A stretch of 48,474 nucleotides of DNA, from contig JBJXFQ010000006.1 of the NCBI GenBank assembly GCA_046155605.1, positions 1 to 48,474 on the forward strand. Direction: 5' to 3'. The DNA is from JAEUIZ01 sp046155605 (GTDB lineage: Bacteria > Planctomycetota > Phycisphaerae > Phycisphaerales > UBA1924). Both the position numbers and the translations under genes were made by a program. The notes beneath the pieces were generated by a model. It searched no databases. It saw only the letters and a list, made by a program, of their open reading frames with translations, and was not told the DNA's origin. Position 1 is the stretch's first letter; each line of letters opens with the position of its first letter. Below are positions 1-7,115 of this stretch, in pieces.

Positions 1-123
1 CGTGCGGATGAGAACCCTGATGGCCGCGTGAGTCTCGCGTCGAGCGCCGCGATCCCGATCACCGAAGAACGCGAGGCCAACGCCCAGTCCACATCGAAAC
101 GCAGTTCTTCAACAGCCTGCTAG
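1..123 (+). CDS. C-terminal tail of an unidentified protein, possibly frameshifted
   Basis: Frame 1 is open from the window edge to a TAG at 121-123. Up to about base 90 it has the C/G-ending codons of its neighbours and reads ..GRVSLASSAAIPITEER... After that the codon bias moves to frame 3, which reads HIETQFFNSLLARG and stops at TAG 133-135. I infer that an older reading frame lost register near base 90. The family is not recognised and the start lies outside the window. It converges on and overlaps the end of the HEAT-like gene. Confidence 0.25.
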   Translation, partial: RADENPDGRVSLASSAAIPITEEREANAQSTSKRSSSTAC

Positions 124-663
124 CGCGCGGATAGCAACACGTCTGACGTGCGGCGACTTGTCCACAAGGAGTTGCTGCAAAAGATCGAGGTCTGCGGCGG
201 TCGACTTCTCGCCATCCACCAGGTATCGGAGAGCATCTGCAACACGCACACGCAGATCCTCGTGTGGCGAATTAGAAAACTCTCGAACGAACTTTCTTGT
301 GTCCCCCTCGTTTCCGATCCGTCGAAGAGCTTCGAGAGCAGGAGGTATAAGCAGAAAGCCATCGTCGGTTCCATCTGCAGCAAAGGCGCGGATGACGGCG
401 GAACTGAGGTCGGGAGTGGCCTTGATGATGGCACCCACAAGCTCCCACTCATTTGGGTAGTTGCTTTCGACGGCGACGCGAATGGTCCTCCGCGTCTCCA
501 AGAGAAAACGAGCGACCTCCTCCGGCTCCTTCCATGCTCGCACAGCAACCGGACAGCTCAGCGACTTCACGCGACTGACGTCGAGCTGACTGAACGGAAC
601 TGTCAAGGTCTCAACGGCTCTGAGAGGTCTGCGGCGGGATGTTGAGCGTGCGGCGGCAGACAT
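109..663 (-). CDS. HEAT-repeat-like protein of unknown function
   Basis: The 184-residue product has no cysteine cluster, signal peptide or membrane segment. Its middle and C-terminal parts look like paired amphipathic helices of HEAT or PBS-lyase type: PPALEALRRIGNEGD, then SPHEDLRVRVADALRYLV, then SPHVRRVAIRALAG at the end. Such repeats usually form protein-interaction scaffolds, but nothing points to a partner. The ATG at 663 is used because no better start or ribosome site is visible, so the N-terminus is uncertain. The gene stands alone, with about 460 bases of featureless sequence upstream. Fold inference is moderate; function is unknown. Confidence 0.55.
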   Translation of the reverse strand: MSAAARSTSRRRPLRAVETLTVPFSQLDVSRVKSLSCPVAVRAWKEPEEVARFLLETRRTIRVAVESNYPNEWELVGAIIKATPDLSSAVIRAFAADGTDDGFLLIPPALEALRRIGNEGDTRKFVREFSNSPHEDLRVRVADALRYLVDGEKSTAADLDLLQQLLVDKSPHVRRVAIRALAGC

Positions 664-1128
664 AGGCGGAGTTGGCGAGGCTGACCTTCACGTCCACAGA
701 TTCAGGATCCCACTCCAGCTCTTCTTGGCATCGAATCGCCGCTTCTCACCGTGTTTCCACTCCGGCTAATTCCACGTGAGCATCTGCTGTTCATCCCCCC
801 CCCACCGTCACAGTGACCCGTACGCCACCAAACTGGAGAGAACGCAGGTTCAGCTCACTACCCCGAGGGCGTCGGTTCGATCTGTAGGTCACGAACTGCG
901 CGACATCTACTGGGCTACTGCTGGGGGGGAGTAGAAATCGCCGCTGATCGTACGTTTGTGTCAACCTTGACAAAACCTCGAACAGCGGCACGTCGCGCCG
1001 GTTTGGTCCTCCGCTACTTCCCCCCGCCGGAAAGATTCTCGCTGTTGGCAGCAACTTGTCAGACATTGACGTTGGGTGGGTAAAAAAAACGGCCCCTGGC
1101 GCGAGCGTGAGGGCCGATCGAATCAAGC
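664..1128. other. Intergenic stretch without a supported gene
   Basis: No convincing gene is seen. A 124-codon open frame on the minus strand (791-1165) has arginine- and proline-rich composition without domain-like order, and it runs into the tRNA-derived repeats. The stretch holds a run of nine C at about 796-804 and a run of eight A at 1082-1089. Composition is less GC-rich than the flanks, which fits decayed DNA. Confidence 0.5.
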
Positions 1129-1250
1129 AGCGGTGGAGCCTGCGAGGTCTGCGACTCGCTGACAACGGAGTGTTGAAATTGCGGCACTGCGCTCAAAAAG
1201 CGAACGACCCACATAGCGCGAGTTGTTCCAAACAGATACCTAAAATAAGT
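1129..1250 (-). repeat. Decayed copy 2 of the tRNA-fMet 3' end plus trailer and terminator
   Basis: Read on the minus strand, this unit ends with a damaged terminator (1203-1227, arms with mismatches) and includes the conserved trailer text found after the real tRNA. The 122-base unit begins with AGCGGTGGAG, as does the next copy. Compared with copy 1251-1383 the trailer is nearly identical while the tRNA-derived half is eroded. It is best explained as a tandem partial duplication of the tRNA locus. Confidence 0.6.
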
Positions 1251-1383
1251 AGCGGTGGAGCGCGCGAGACCTGCGACTCCTCGAGATGGGAATGCGAGCG
1301 AAGTATGGAAACTGCGGCCGCTTCGCTCAAAAAGCGAACGACCCGCATAGCGCGGGTCGTTCCAAACAGATACCGAAAATAAG
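1251..1383 (-). repeat. Decayed copy 1 of the tRNA-fMet 3' end, with intact trailer and terminator of the real tRNA
   Basis: On the minus strand the bases at the 1251 end read GTCGCAGGTCTCGCGCGC followed by TCCACCGCTACTTATTTT. The real tRNA reads GTCGTAGGTTCAAATCCTAC followed by CCCCGCTACTTATTTT. T-arm and acceptor-3' sequence are therefore partly retained, and the ACTTATTTT trailer is exact. There is no 5' half, so it cannot make a tRNA. The unit is the trailer of the true tRNA plus a truncated tRNA remnant. Confidence 0.6.
1325..1361 (-). terminator. Rho-independent terminator of tRNA-fMet
   Basis: A perfect 10-bp stem, AACGACCCGC at 1337-1346 paired with GCGGGTCGTT at 1352-1361, has a 5-base loop. 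In minus-strand orientation it is followed by CGCTTTTTG. It lies 23 bases beyond the tRNA 3' end. A mismatched second copy sits at 1203-1227 in the adjacent repeat. Confidence 0.75.
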
Positions 1384-1457
<74 letters not shown>

Positions 1458-1467
1458 ATCTGGACGC

Positions 1468-1496
1468 ACCTTAGCGCGGGGCGCAATCTGAGTCAA
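1468..1496 (-). promoter_or_regulatory. Putative sigma70-type promoter of tRNA-fMet
   Basis: On the minus strand TTGACT (1491-1496) is separated by 17 bases from TAAGGT (1468-1473), ending 10 bases before the tRNA 5' end. The -35 is strong (5 of 6); the -10 is weak but spacing and position fit a stable-RNA promoter. Confidence 0.5.
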
Positions 1497-1614
1497 TGCG
1501 ATCGCCGCCGGCCGCAGGCATTCCGCGTGTTTCTCACTCTCTCCTGCTGAAATTACCCTGGCTCACGTCGCGAGCCACGGTCGCGTGCCCGCACTGTCGC
1601 GTCGCTGTAACGAC

Positions 1615-2190
1615 CTACGTCGTCGCGCCAACCCGGATCCCCACCGGCTGCGGCCTCACCAGATGCGTCGGCTGCAACGCAATCCCCAGAGGCACACGCT
1701 TGCCATCCGGACCCTTCGGCGGAATCCCGTCATTGTCGATGATCCGCTGGATCGCCATCACGCCCTCGATCAGCATCTCTGGCCGCGGCGGACACCCCGG
1801 GATATACACGTCCACCGGCACGAACTGATCGATCCCCTGCACCGTCGCATAGGTATCAAACACCCCGCCCGTCGACGCGCACGCACCCATCGAGATCACC
1901 CACCTCGGCTCGGCCATCTGCTGATAGATCCGCTGGAGCACCGGCAACATCTTGATCCCCACGCGCCCGGCGACGATGCACAGGTCCGCCTGCCGCGGGC
2001 TGAATCGCATCGCCTCGGCCCCGAACCGCGCGATGTCGAAGCGCGAGCAGGCCGTCGCCATCAGTTCGATCCCGCAGCACGCCGTGGCGAAGGGAATCGG
2101 CCAGATCGACGACCGCCGCGCCCAGTTGATCACCCGGCGGAGTTGCGTCGTCAGGATCGTGTCGGTCGTCAATGCGGCTTCGATACCCAT
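1615..2190 (-). CDS. nuoB: NADH-quinone oxidoreductase subunit B
   Basis: NuoB is the peripheral-arm subunit of respiratory complex I that holds the terminal 4Fe-4S cluster N2 and passes electrons to quinone. The 191-residue product carries the four expected cysteine ligands: the adjacent pair C38-C39 (FATACCGIE), C104 (SMGACAS) and C133 (YIPGCPPRPE). Length is normal for the family. The ATG at 2190 is chosen because GAGGAGC lies 5 bases upstream and homology begins there; an in-frame extension to 2283 lacks support. No other nuo genes are adjacent: it sits alone between two tRNA genes, so complex I genes are split or this is an extra copy. Confidence 0.93.
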   Translation of the reverse strand: MGIEAALTTDTILTTQLRRVINWARRSSIWPIPFATACCGIELMATACSRFDIARFGAEAMRFSPRQADLCIVAGRVGIKMLPVLQRIYQQMAEPRWVISMGACASTGGVFDTYATVQGIDQFVPVDVYIPGCPPRPEMLIEGVMAIQRIIDNDGIPPKGPDGKRVPLGIALQPTHLVRPQPVGIRVGATT

Positions 2191-2301
2191 GCGATGCTCC
2201 TCAGGCCAGACTGTAGGGAGCCGGCCGTCAGTCGTGCGTGCCCATTCCCCGCACCCCCTCGTCGTGCTCGTCCGCCGCTCCACGTCGGCTATCGTCTCGC
2301 G

Positions 2302-2375
2302 GGGCCCGTAGCTCAGCGGTTAGAGCTCTCCACTCATAATGGACGCGGTCGCTGGTTCGAATCCAGCCGGGCCCA
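2302..2375 (+). tRNA. tRNA with CAU anticodon, probably tRNA-Ile2
   Basis: A 74-base cloverleaf has acceptor GGGCCCG/CGGGCCC, D arm GCTC..GAGC, anticodon loop CTCATAA (CAU at 2335-2337), T arm GCTGG TTCGAAT CCAGC and discriminator A. CCA is not encoded. CAU may mean elongator Met or lysidine-modified Ile2. The C4-G69 and C5-G68 pairs and the GGTCGCTGG run around the T stem resemble bacterial Ile2 more than elongator Met, so I prefer Ile2. The anticodon-stem pair 27-43 is mismatched. Confidence 0.85.
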
Positions 2376-2425
2376 TTTCGCGCCGTATCACTCCCCTGGC
2401 CGCCCCGCCCCGATTCTGTTCCTCG

Positions 2426-3118
2426 CTACCCGCGCGCTCCACGCGGCGTCCCACGCCACAAAAACCACATCAACAGCCCGATCCCCACAAGCAGCCACAG
2501 GTCCGCCAGGTTCGACACATACGGCCACACCTCGCGTCCGCCCAGAACACCCGACGGAAACGCCAGCCCCGGCAGCGGATGCAGAAAGTCCCGCACGCAT
2601 CCATACACCAGCCGGTCGTACAGGTTTCCCAGCCCCCCAGAAACCAGCAGCGCGATCGCCACATGCGCCAGCCGATCTCGCGGCCTCGTCCATGCCGCAA
2701 ACATCCATCCCGCCAACAGCAGTGCGCCAAACGTGAACGCGATGAAGAACCATCGCTTCCCCGCACCCATCCCAAACACCGCGCCGGGATTCAGCACCAG
2801 CGTCAGGTCCAAAACGCTCGGCACGATCGTCACCTTCGGCGGCGGCTGCGGGATCAGGCTCCCAAGCCCCAACCTCAGCCGCGTCGCCTCCAAAACCTCT
2901 GCGCGGCTCACCCGCACCGGTGCCGCGGCCAGCCACTCAAACGCCGCCCACTTGCTCGCCAGGTCCGTCGCCAGCCCGACCACCAGCGTCCCCACAAGCG
3001 CGCCCCACGCACGCCCGGACCGAATCGTCCCCGATTCAAACGCCGTCCGCAGGCCGCCCGACGTGCCGCTCACGGCCCTGTCACTCACAACCCCGTCATT
3101 CACGGCCTTATCACTCAC
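2426..3118 (-). CDS. lspA: Lipoprotein signal peptidase (signal peptidase II)
   Basis: LspA is the inner-membrane aspartyl protease that removes signal peptides from diacylated prolipoproteins. Conserved blocks are present in order: DLASKW in the first membrane segment, LNPGAVFG, GGLGNLYDRL..GCVRDF with the first catalytic Asp, and SNLADLWLLVG with the second. Four membrane segments are visible. At 230 residues it is longer than the usual 160-170, because of an N-terminal extension and an insert between the first two blocks. The GTG at 3118 overlaps the dksA-like stop (GTGA), which suggests translational coupling. The first 60 bases form a 30-bp imperfect tandem repeat, so a later start is possible. 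Several lipoproteins in the window are potential substrates. Confidence 0.9.
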   Translation of the reverse strand: MSDKAVNDGVVSDRAVSGTSGGLRTAFESGTIRSGRAWGALVGTLVVGLATDLASKWAAFEWLAAAPVRVSRAEVLEATRLRLGLGSLIPQPPPKVTIVPSVLDLTLVLNPGAVFGMGAGKRWFFIAFTFGALLLAGWMFAAWTRPRDRLAHVAIALLVSGGLGNLYDRLVYGCVRDFLHPLPGLAFPSGVLGGREVWPYVSNLADLWLLVGIGLLMWFLWRGTPRGARG

Positions 3119-4029
3119 GGCGCGTTCGACCGCCGCTCCAGCGCCCGCGCCGCCTCGATCGAATACCGCGCCCAGGGCAACTCCTCGAGCCGCTCCGCAC
3201 GAATCGGCTTCCCCGTCAACTCGCACACGCCGTACGTCCCGTCCTCGATCCGCCGCAGCGCGTCGTCGATCTCCTTGATCAGCCGACGATCCGCCGCCGC
3301 CAGGTCCAGCGACAGCGACTGCCCCGCCACATCCGAGCCCTGCTCCGCCATGTGCTGCGGCAGGTGCGAGAGCGACCCGCTCTGCCCCATCAGCGCCTCG
3401 GACTCCATCGTCGAGACGTCGCCCACCAGTTCCGCCCGCTTCCGAAGCAAAATCGCACGGAACTTGCCCAGTTCCCGCTTGTCAAACGGGCTCTTCTTCG
3501 GCTTGTTCTGCGAACTCATGTCCAGCGTCTTCGACTTCGCGTTCGGACCCGAATCGATCAGCGGCTTGGGCGGCCGACCACCGGGCCGGATCAGCGGCTG
3601 ACCCAGCGTCGGCATCACGATCCCCTTGGGCTTCTCCGACGGCCGCCGCTGCGGCTTGGAGTTCACAATCGTGATCCCCTTCCGCGCCGTTTTCGCGTCC
3701 GCCGGCGGCTCCACCTTCGCCGCTGTCCCCTTCGGTTTCCCCGTCGCGGGCGCGACCTTTGCTGACACCGGCTTCGTTGCCGCCACTGGTTTCAAACTCG
3801 CCGCCGCGGGCTTTGTCGTTGCCGCTGGCTTTGTTGCCGCTTGCTTCGTCGTCTTCACGACGGCCTTCGAATCCACCTTGGCCTTCGCAACCGGCTTCGA
3901 TACCACCTTGGCGGGGGCCTTCGAACTCGGCTTCAACGCGGGCTTTCCGCCTGGCTTCGCCACTTTCGCGGCGCTCTTGCCTTTCCGCTCTTCGGATCGA
4001 CGTTTGGCTGGAGCGGCAGACTTGGGCAA
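3115..4029 (-). CDS. DksA/TraR-family protein with a long Lys/Ala/Pro-rich N-terminal tail
   Basis: The C-terminal ~120 residues match DksA/TraR: a coiled-coil region (KFRAILLRKRAELVGDV) and RIEDGTYGVCELTGKPI..RLEELPWARYSIEAAR. DksA-type proteins bind RNA polymerase's secondary channel and modulate promoters with ppGpp. Only one of the four zinc-finger cysteines remains; the others are replaced (T, A and S-type residues), so zinc binding is doubtful. Residues 1 to about 115 are repeats of AKP, KPA and TKPA, like histone H1-type tails, suggesting nucleic-acid contact. The start is TTG: GAGG lies 7 bases upstream and an in-frame TGA comes just before, so no other start is possible. It precedes and overlaps lspA. 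Confidence 0.82.
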   Translation of the reverse strand: MPKSAAPAKRRSEERKGKSAAKVAKPGGKPALKPSSKAPAKVVSKPVAKAKVDSKAVVKTTKQAATKPAATTKPAAASLKPVAATKPVSAKVAPATGKPKGTAAKVEPPADAKTARKGITIVNSKPQRRPSEKPKGIVMPTLGQPLIRPGGRPPKPLIDSGPNAKSKTLDMSSQNKPKKSPFDKRELGKFRAILLRKRAELVGDVSTMESEALMGQSGSLSHLPQHMAEQGSDVAGQSLSLDLAAADRRLIKEIDDALRRIEDGTYGVCELTGKPIRAERLEELPWARYSIEAARALERRSNAP

Positions 4030-4158
4030 GGCTCAACCTCGTTCGCAACAGGTTCGGTATCGCTCGCCTACCATGGCCGCATCCCAGGCTGGGAATAGGG
4101 TCCGAACGTTAGGCGACCCCACCGATTGGGTCAAAGGCGAACTTTCCAACTCCTGCTT

Positions 4159-5211
4159 TTACGATGCCTGCGTCGCTACCGGCTCGTTCTCCGCAAACGA
4201 GCCCATCTTCCGGAACCGCGCGTACCGCCCACGCACCAGTTCATCCACCGGCACACCCTTGAGCGATTGCAACTGCGTCACGATCCACGCCTTCAGGCTC
4301 GCCGCCGCGCCGGCCGTGTCTCGGTGCGCCCCGCCCAGCGGCTCGCGGATCACCTCGTCCACGATCCCCAGTTCCAGATTGTCCTTCGCCGTCAGTTTCA
4401 GCGCCCGGGCCGCGGCGTTGTTCGTCTGCTCGTTCGCCTGCTTCCACAAGATCGCCGCGCATCCCTCCGGGCTGATCACCGAGTACCACGCGAACTCCAG
4501 CATCGCCACCCGATCTGCCACCGCGATCCCCAGCGCCCCGCCCGAGCCCCCCTCCCCGATCACCACGCTCACGATCGGCGTCTTCAGCCGGCTCATCTCC
4601 CGAAGGTTCACCGCGATCGCCTCCGCCTGACCCCGCTGCTCCGCCCCAAGCCCCGGATACGCCCCCGGCGTGTCCACCAGCGTCACGATCGGCAGCCCGA
4701 ACTTCTCCGCCAACTGCATCTTCGCCAGCGCCTTGCGATAGCCCTCCGGATGCGCACACCCGAAGTGGCACGCGATCTTCTCCTGCGTGCTCCGACCCTT
4801 CTGATGCCCCACGATCAGACACTTGATCGAGTCGATCCGCCCGAATCCCGTCACGATCGCCGGGTCGTCCCCAAACCGCCGATCCCCGTGCAACTCCGCG
4901 AAATCCCGGCAGATCGCCTGGATGTAGTCCCGCGTCTGCGGCCGATTCGGATGCCGCGCCACCCGCACCACATCCCCCGCCGAGAGCCCGCCATAGATCC
5001 GCTCGAGCAGCGTCTCCCGCTTGGCGCGCAGCGCCGCCAGATCGACCGCCCCCAGACTAACCGCCGGCCCATCGCCGATCGCCGACCCGTCATCGAGCGC
5101 CACCGCCCCCTCCGGCGGCCTCGGCACACGCGCCGCCACCTCCGCCGCCTCGATCTGCTGATCAATCTCCCGCACCGGCTTCTCAAAGTCCAACTGATAG
5201 AACGTGGACAT
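4159..5211 (-). CDS. accA: Acetyl-CoA carboxylase carboxyltransferase subunit alpha
   Basis: AccA forms, with AccD, the carboxyltransferase that moves CO2 from biotin to acetyl-CoA, the first step of fatty acid synthesis. The N-terminus STFYQLDFEKPVREID is typical. The crotonase-like core shows RPQTRDYI, FAELHGDR, VDTPGAYPG, GEGGSGGALG and SPEGCAAILWK. At 350 residues it is slightly long, due to an insert around residues 30-55 (GAVALDDGSAIGDGPAVSL). The ATG at 5211 fits homologues, but GGAGG touches it with no spacer. A GTG 21 bases upstream with GAGGAGG before it is an alternative. The dksA-like and lspA genes lie downstream on the same strand after 129 bases. Confidence 0.95.
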   Translation of the reverse strand: MSTFYQLDFEKPVREIDQQIEAAEVAARVPRPPEGAVALDDGSAIGDGPAVSLGAVDLAALRAKRETLLERIYGGLSAGDVVRVARHPNRPQTRDYIQAICRDFAELHGDRRFGDDPAIVTGFGRIDSIKCLIVGHQKGRSTQEKIACHFGCAHPEGYRKALAKMQLAEKFGLPIVTLVDTPGAYPGLGAEQRGQAEAIAVNLREMSRLKTPIVSVVIGEGGSGGALGIAVADRVAMLEFAWYSVISPEGCAAILWKQANEQTNNAAARALKLTAKDNLELGIVDEVIREPLGGAHRDTAGAAASLKAWIVTQLQSLKGVPVDELVRGRYARFRKMGSFAENEPVATQAS

Positions 5212-5277
5212 CCTCCAGTTTATGCACGCCGCGGGCACGTCCTCCTCATCGAAAAATTGTTCTTGACACCTCGGCTT

Positions 5278-5318
5278 GGGTGCCATCAGTCAACCGCCTC
5301 GGTTGACTGATGGGTGCC
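5278..5318. repeat. REP-like palindrome, dispersed copy
   Basis: A perfect 12-bp stem, CATCAGTCAACC (5284-5295) with GGTTGACTGATG (5301-5312), has the 5-base loop GCCTC and is flanked on both sides by GGGTGCC. Stem length, loop size and the TGGGTGCCA leader match the palindromes around the transposase at 43.2-43.9 kb. It lies upstream of accA, in the gap after the XRE gene. Confidence 0.8.
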
Positions 5319-5359
5319 GCAGACCTCTCGACGCAATTGCGCATGCTCCCTGTTCGCAC

Positions 5360-5587
5360 TCACCTCTTCACCACCACACACTCGAACACCTCGTCCAGTC
5401 GCTTCCCAAGCGACATCGCAATCAAAAACGCCGCCTCCAACGTCGGCGAATATTTCCCGCCCTCGATCGCGTTGATCGTCTGTCGGCTCACGCCCACCCG
5501 ATCCGCCAGCTCCTGCTGCGTCATCTCGGCCCGCTCGAAACGCAACGCTCGAATTCGATTGTGGACCACCACCCGCGCCCGCGCCAC
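5360..5587 (-). CDS. XRE-family helix-turn-helix regulator
   Basis: The 75-residue product is essentially one HTH_3 domain: RIRALRFERAEMTQQELADR, then VGVSRQTINAIEGGKYSPTL as the recognition helix, then LIAMSLGKRLDEVFE. It resembles the small YozG-like regulators paired with small membrane proteins. The GTG at 5587 begins one base after the stop of the upstream membrane-protein gene (TGA-G-GTG) and GAGG overlaps that junction, so the two are co-translated. The palindromes at 6047-6101 upstream of the pair are the natural candidate operator for it; that link is inference. Confidence 0.9.
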   Translation of the reverse strand: MARARVVVHNRIRALRFERAEMTQQELADRVGVSRQTINAIEGGKYSPTLEAAFLIAMSLGKRLDEVFECVVVKR

Positions 5588-5588
5588 C

Positions 5589-6008
5589 TCAAATCCCCCG
5601 CCGGTAGTACACCGGCCGCAGCACGAACCCCAGCACCTCCGAGAGCGCGAGCGAAAGCAGCAGCAGGTTCGCGATCCAGACCGCCTCGATCTCGAAGACC
5701 ATCCCCGTCACCGCCGCCAGCACGCCCGTCGCCAGCACCCACGACGAGTTGTGCTCCGCCCGCCACGCGATGACGCGATCGCGCTCGTCCTGCCCCTCCG
5801 GCTTGCTCGCGAGCGCCATGACGATGTGCCCCGCCACGAGCAAGATCACCATCAGCACCGTCGCCACGATAAAGAGCGCCGCATACGCCGGCATCGCCCG
5901 CACCCCCGCCGCCAGCATCCGCCCCGCGATCACGAAATAGACCCCCAGCCCGACGACCATCCCCACGAGCTGCACCCACACGCTTCGCTCCTCGAATGAC
6001 GCGCCCAT
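5589..6008 (-). CDS. Small integral membrane protein paired with the XRE regulator
   Basis: The 139-residue product has four predicted membrane segments (about 13-33, 42-65, 90-110 and 112-132) and a polar loop with EGQDERDRVIAWRAE between the second and third. This arrangement resembles DUF2178-type proteins that are usually encoded next to a YozG-like XRE regulator. The ATG at 6008 is set by AAAGGAGGAG six bases upstream; an open frame continuing far upstream is spurious, because it crosses the promoter and proC. No enzymatic motif is visible. It is the first gene of a two-gene operon. Function unknown. Confidence 0.8.
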   Translation of the reverse strand: MGASFEERSVWVQLVGMVVGLGVYFVIAGRMLAAGVRAMPAYAALFIVATVLMVILLVAGHIVMALASKPEGQDERDRVIAWRAEHNSSWVLATGVLAAVTGMVFEIEAVWIANLLLLSLALSEVLGFVLRPVYYRRGI

Positions 6009-6046
6009 CGGCTCCTCCTTTGGCTTCTCAAGAATGACCAGTTTCG

Positions 6047-6101
6047 TTGACACAGTGTCAAGCATACCAGACATTGCTATGATGTCAAGTATGCTTGACA
6101 T
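6047..6101 (-). promoter_or_regulatory. Promoter with overlapping TTGACA/TGTCAA palindromes (probable operator)
   Basis: On the minus strand TTGACA (6084-6089) is 17 bases upstream of TATGCT (6061-6066), a good sigma70 promoter for the membrane protein/XRE operon. The same bases lie in palindromes: TTGACAC-A-GTGTCAA at 6047-6061, ATGTCAAG-TATG-CTTGACAT at 6082-6101, and a 12-bp inverted repeat, TGTCAAGCATAC (6056-6067) with GTATGCTTGACA (6089-6100). Both promoter boxes are inside the repeats, which fits autorepression by the XRE protein. Confidence 0.7.
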
Positions 6102-6272
6102 TTTTCTTGTCCGGACGCTCTTCAAGCTTTGTGCTGTAGGCCGCCCGCTTCGGGCGCATGACCGTTGCGAGTGGTGGCTTTGCACCACTTGTTCCCGCCG
6201 CAAATCACTCTTTGTCCCCTCTCCTCCTCGCCCCCCGGGCGAACGACGCTTCCCGCCGCCGTATCCTCCTCC

Positions 6273-7109
6273 ATGTCCCACGCCCCCCTCGCCGTCATCG
6301 GCGGCGGCGCGATGGCCCAGGCCATCATCCGCGGCAGCCTCGACGCCGGCACGCTCCACGCCGCCGACCTCCTCGTCCTCGAACCCCAGGCCGACCGCCG
6401 CGCCGTCTTCGAGGCCTGGAACGTGCGCACAACCGCCGCCCCCGCCGACCTCGGTGCCTTCCTCGCGCGCGCCCCGGACCCCGGTGCCATCCTCCTCGCC
6501 GTCAAGCCGCAGTCGCTCGCCGATGTGCGCGCGCAGTGTGCCCAAATCTGGGACGGCCGCCGCCGCGTCGTCATCTCCATCCTCGCCGGCGGCGAGTCCG
6601 CGCTTGTGCGCGACGCGCTCGGCCCCTGGGCCGCCGTTGTGCGCGCCATGCCCAACACCGCCGCCCGCGTCGGCCGATCGACCACCGGCATCGCGCTGGG
6701 CGCCGGCGCGCGCGCGGGCGACGAGGCCCTCGCCGTGCGCATGTTCGCGTCCATCGGCATCGTCATCCCCATCGCCGAGCACCTCATGGATGCCTTCACC
6801 GCCGTCGCCGGTTCCGGCCCGGCCTACCTCTATCTGCTCGCGGAGGCGATGCAGCGCGCGGCGACCGAGTGCGGGATGTCCGCCGGGCAGGCCGACACCG
6901 CCGTGCGCGGCACGCTCGCGGGCGCGGCGACGCTGCTGGCGCGCACGACCGAGGCTCCGGCCACACTTCGCGCGGCCGTCACCAGCAAAGGCGGGACCAC
7001 GGAAGCGGCGCTGGACGTGCTCGCGTCGGCGGGCGTTTCGGACGCATTTGTGCGCGCGATCGTGGCCGCCCGCGATCGGGGCGCGGCGTTGGCGCGCGGG
7101 CTCACATGA
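6273..7109 (+). CDS. proC: Pyrroline-5-carboxylate reductase
   Basis: ProC reduces 1-pyrroline-5-carboxylate to L-proline with NAD(P)H, the last step of proline synthesis. The 278-residue length is normal. The N-terminal Rossmann fold begins LAVIGGGAMAQAII. It continues with AVKPQSLADV, ISILAGGES and RAMPNTAARVGRS. The C-terminal dimer domain has AVAGSGPAYLYLLAEAM and TSKGGTTEAAL, the family signature. The ATG at 6273 is placed at the start of the dinucleotide-binding strand; upstream in-frame starts would add unrelated residues. The TCCTCCTCC at 6264-6272 is pyrimidine-rich, not a ribosome site. It converges on the stress-protein gene with a 6-base gap. Confidence 0.94.
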   Translation: MSHAPLAVIGGGAMAQAIIRGSLDAGTLHAADLLVLEPQADRRAVFEAWNVRTTAAPADLGAFLARAPDPGAILLAVKPQSLADVRAQCAQIWDGRRRVVISILAGGESALVRDALGPWAAVVRAMPNTAARVGRSTTGIALGAGARAGDEALAVRMFASIGIVIPIAEHLMDAFTAVAGSGPAYLYLLAEAMQRAATECGMSAGQADTAVRGTLAGAATLLARTTEAPATLRAAVTSKGGTTEAALDVLASAGVSDAFVRAIVAARDRGAALARGLT

Positions 7110-7115
7110 CAAACC

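Noticed and set aside
791..1165. A 124-codon minus-strand open frame near the tRNA repeats
   Set aside because: Low-complexity composition, no ribosome site, no motif, and overlap with tRNA-derived repeat sequence.
1129..1383. The repeats beside tRNA-fMet as a CRISPR array
   Set aside because: Units are 122-134 bases, imperfect, and explained by tRNA and terminator sequence; there are no regular short repeats and no cas genes.
5589..7112. Extension of the small membrane protein to 507 residues
   Set aside because: The extension runs through the promoter palindromes and antisense to proC; the ribosome site at 6008 and the membrane segments define the true start.
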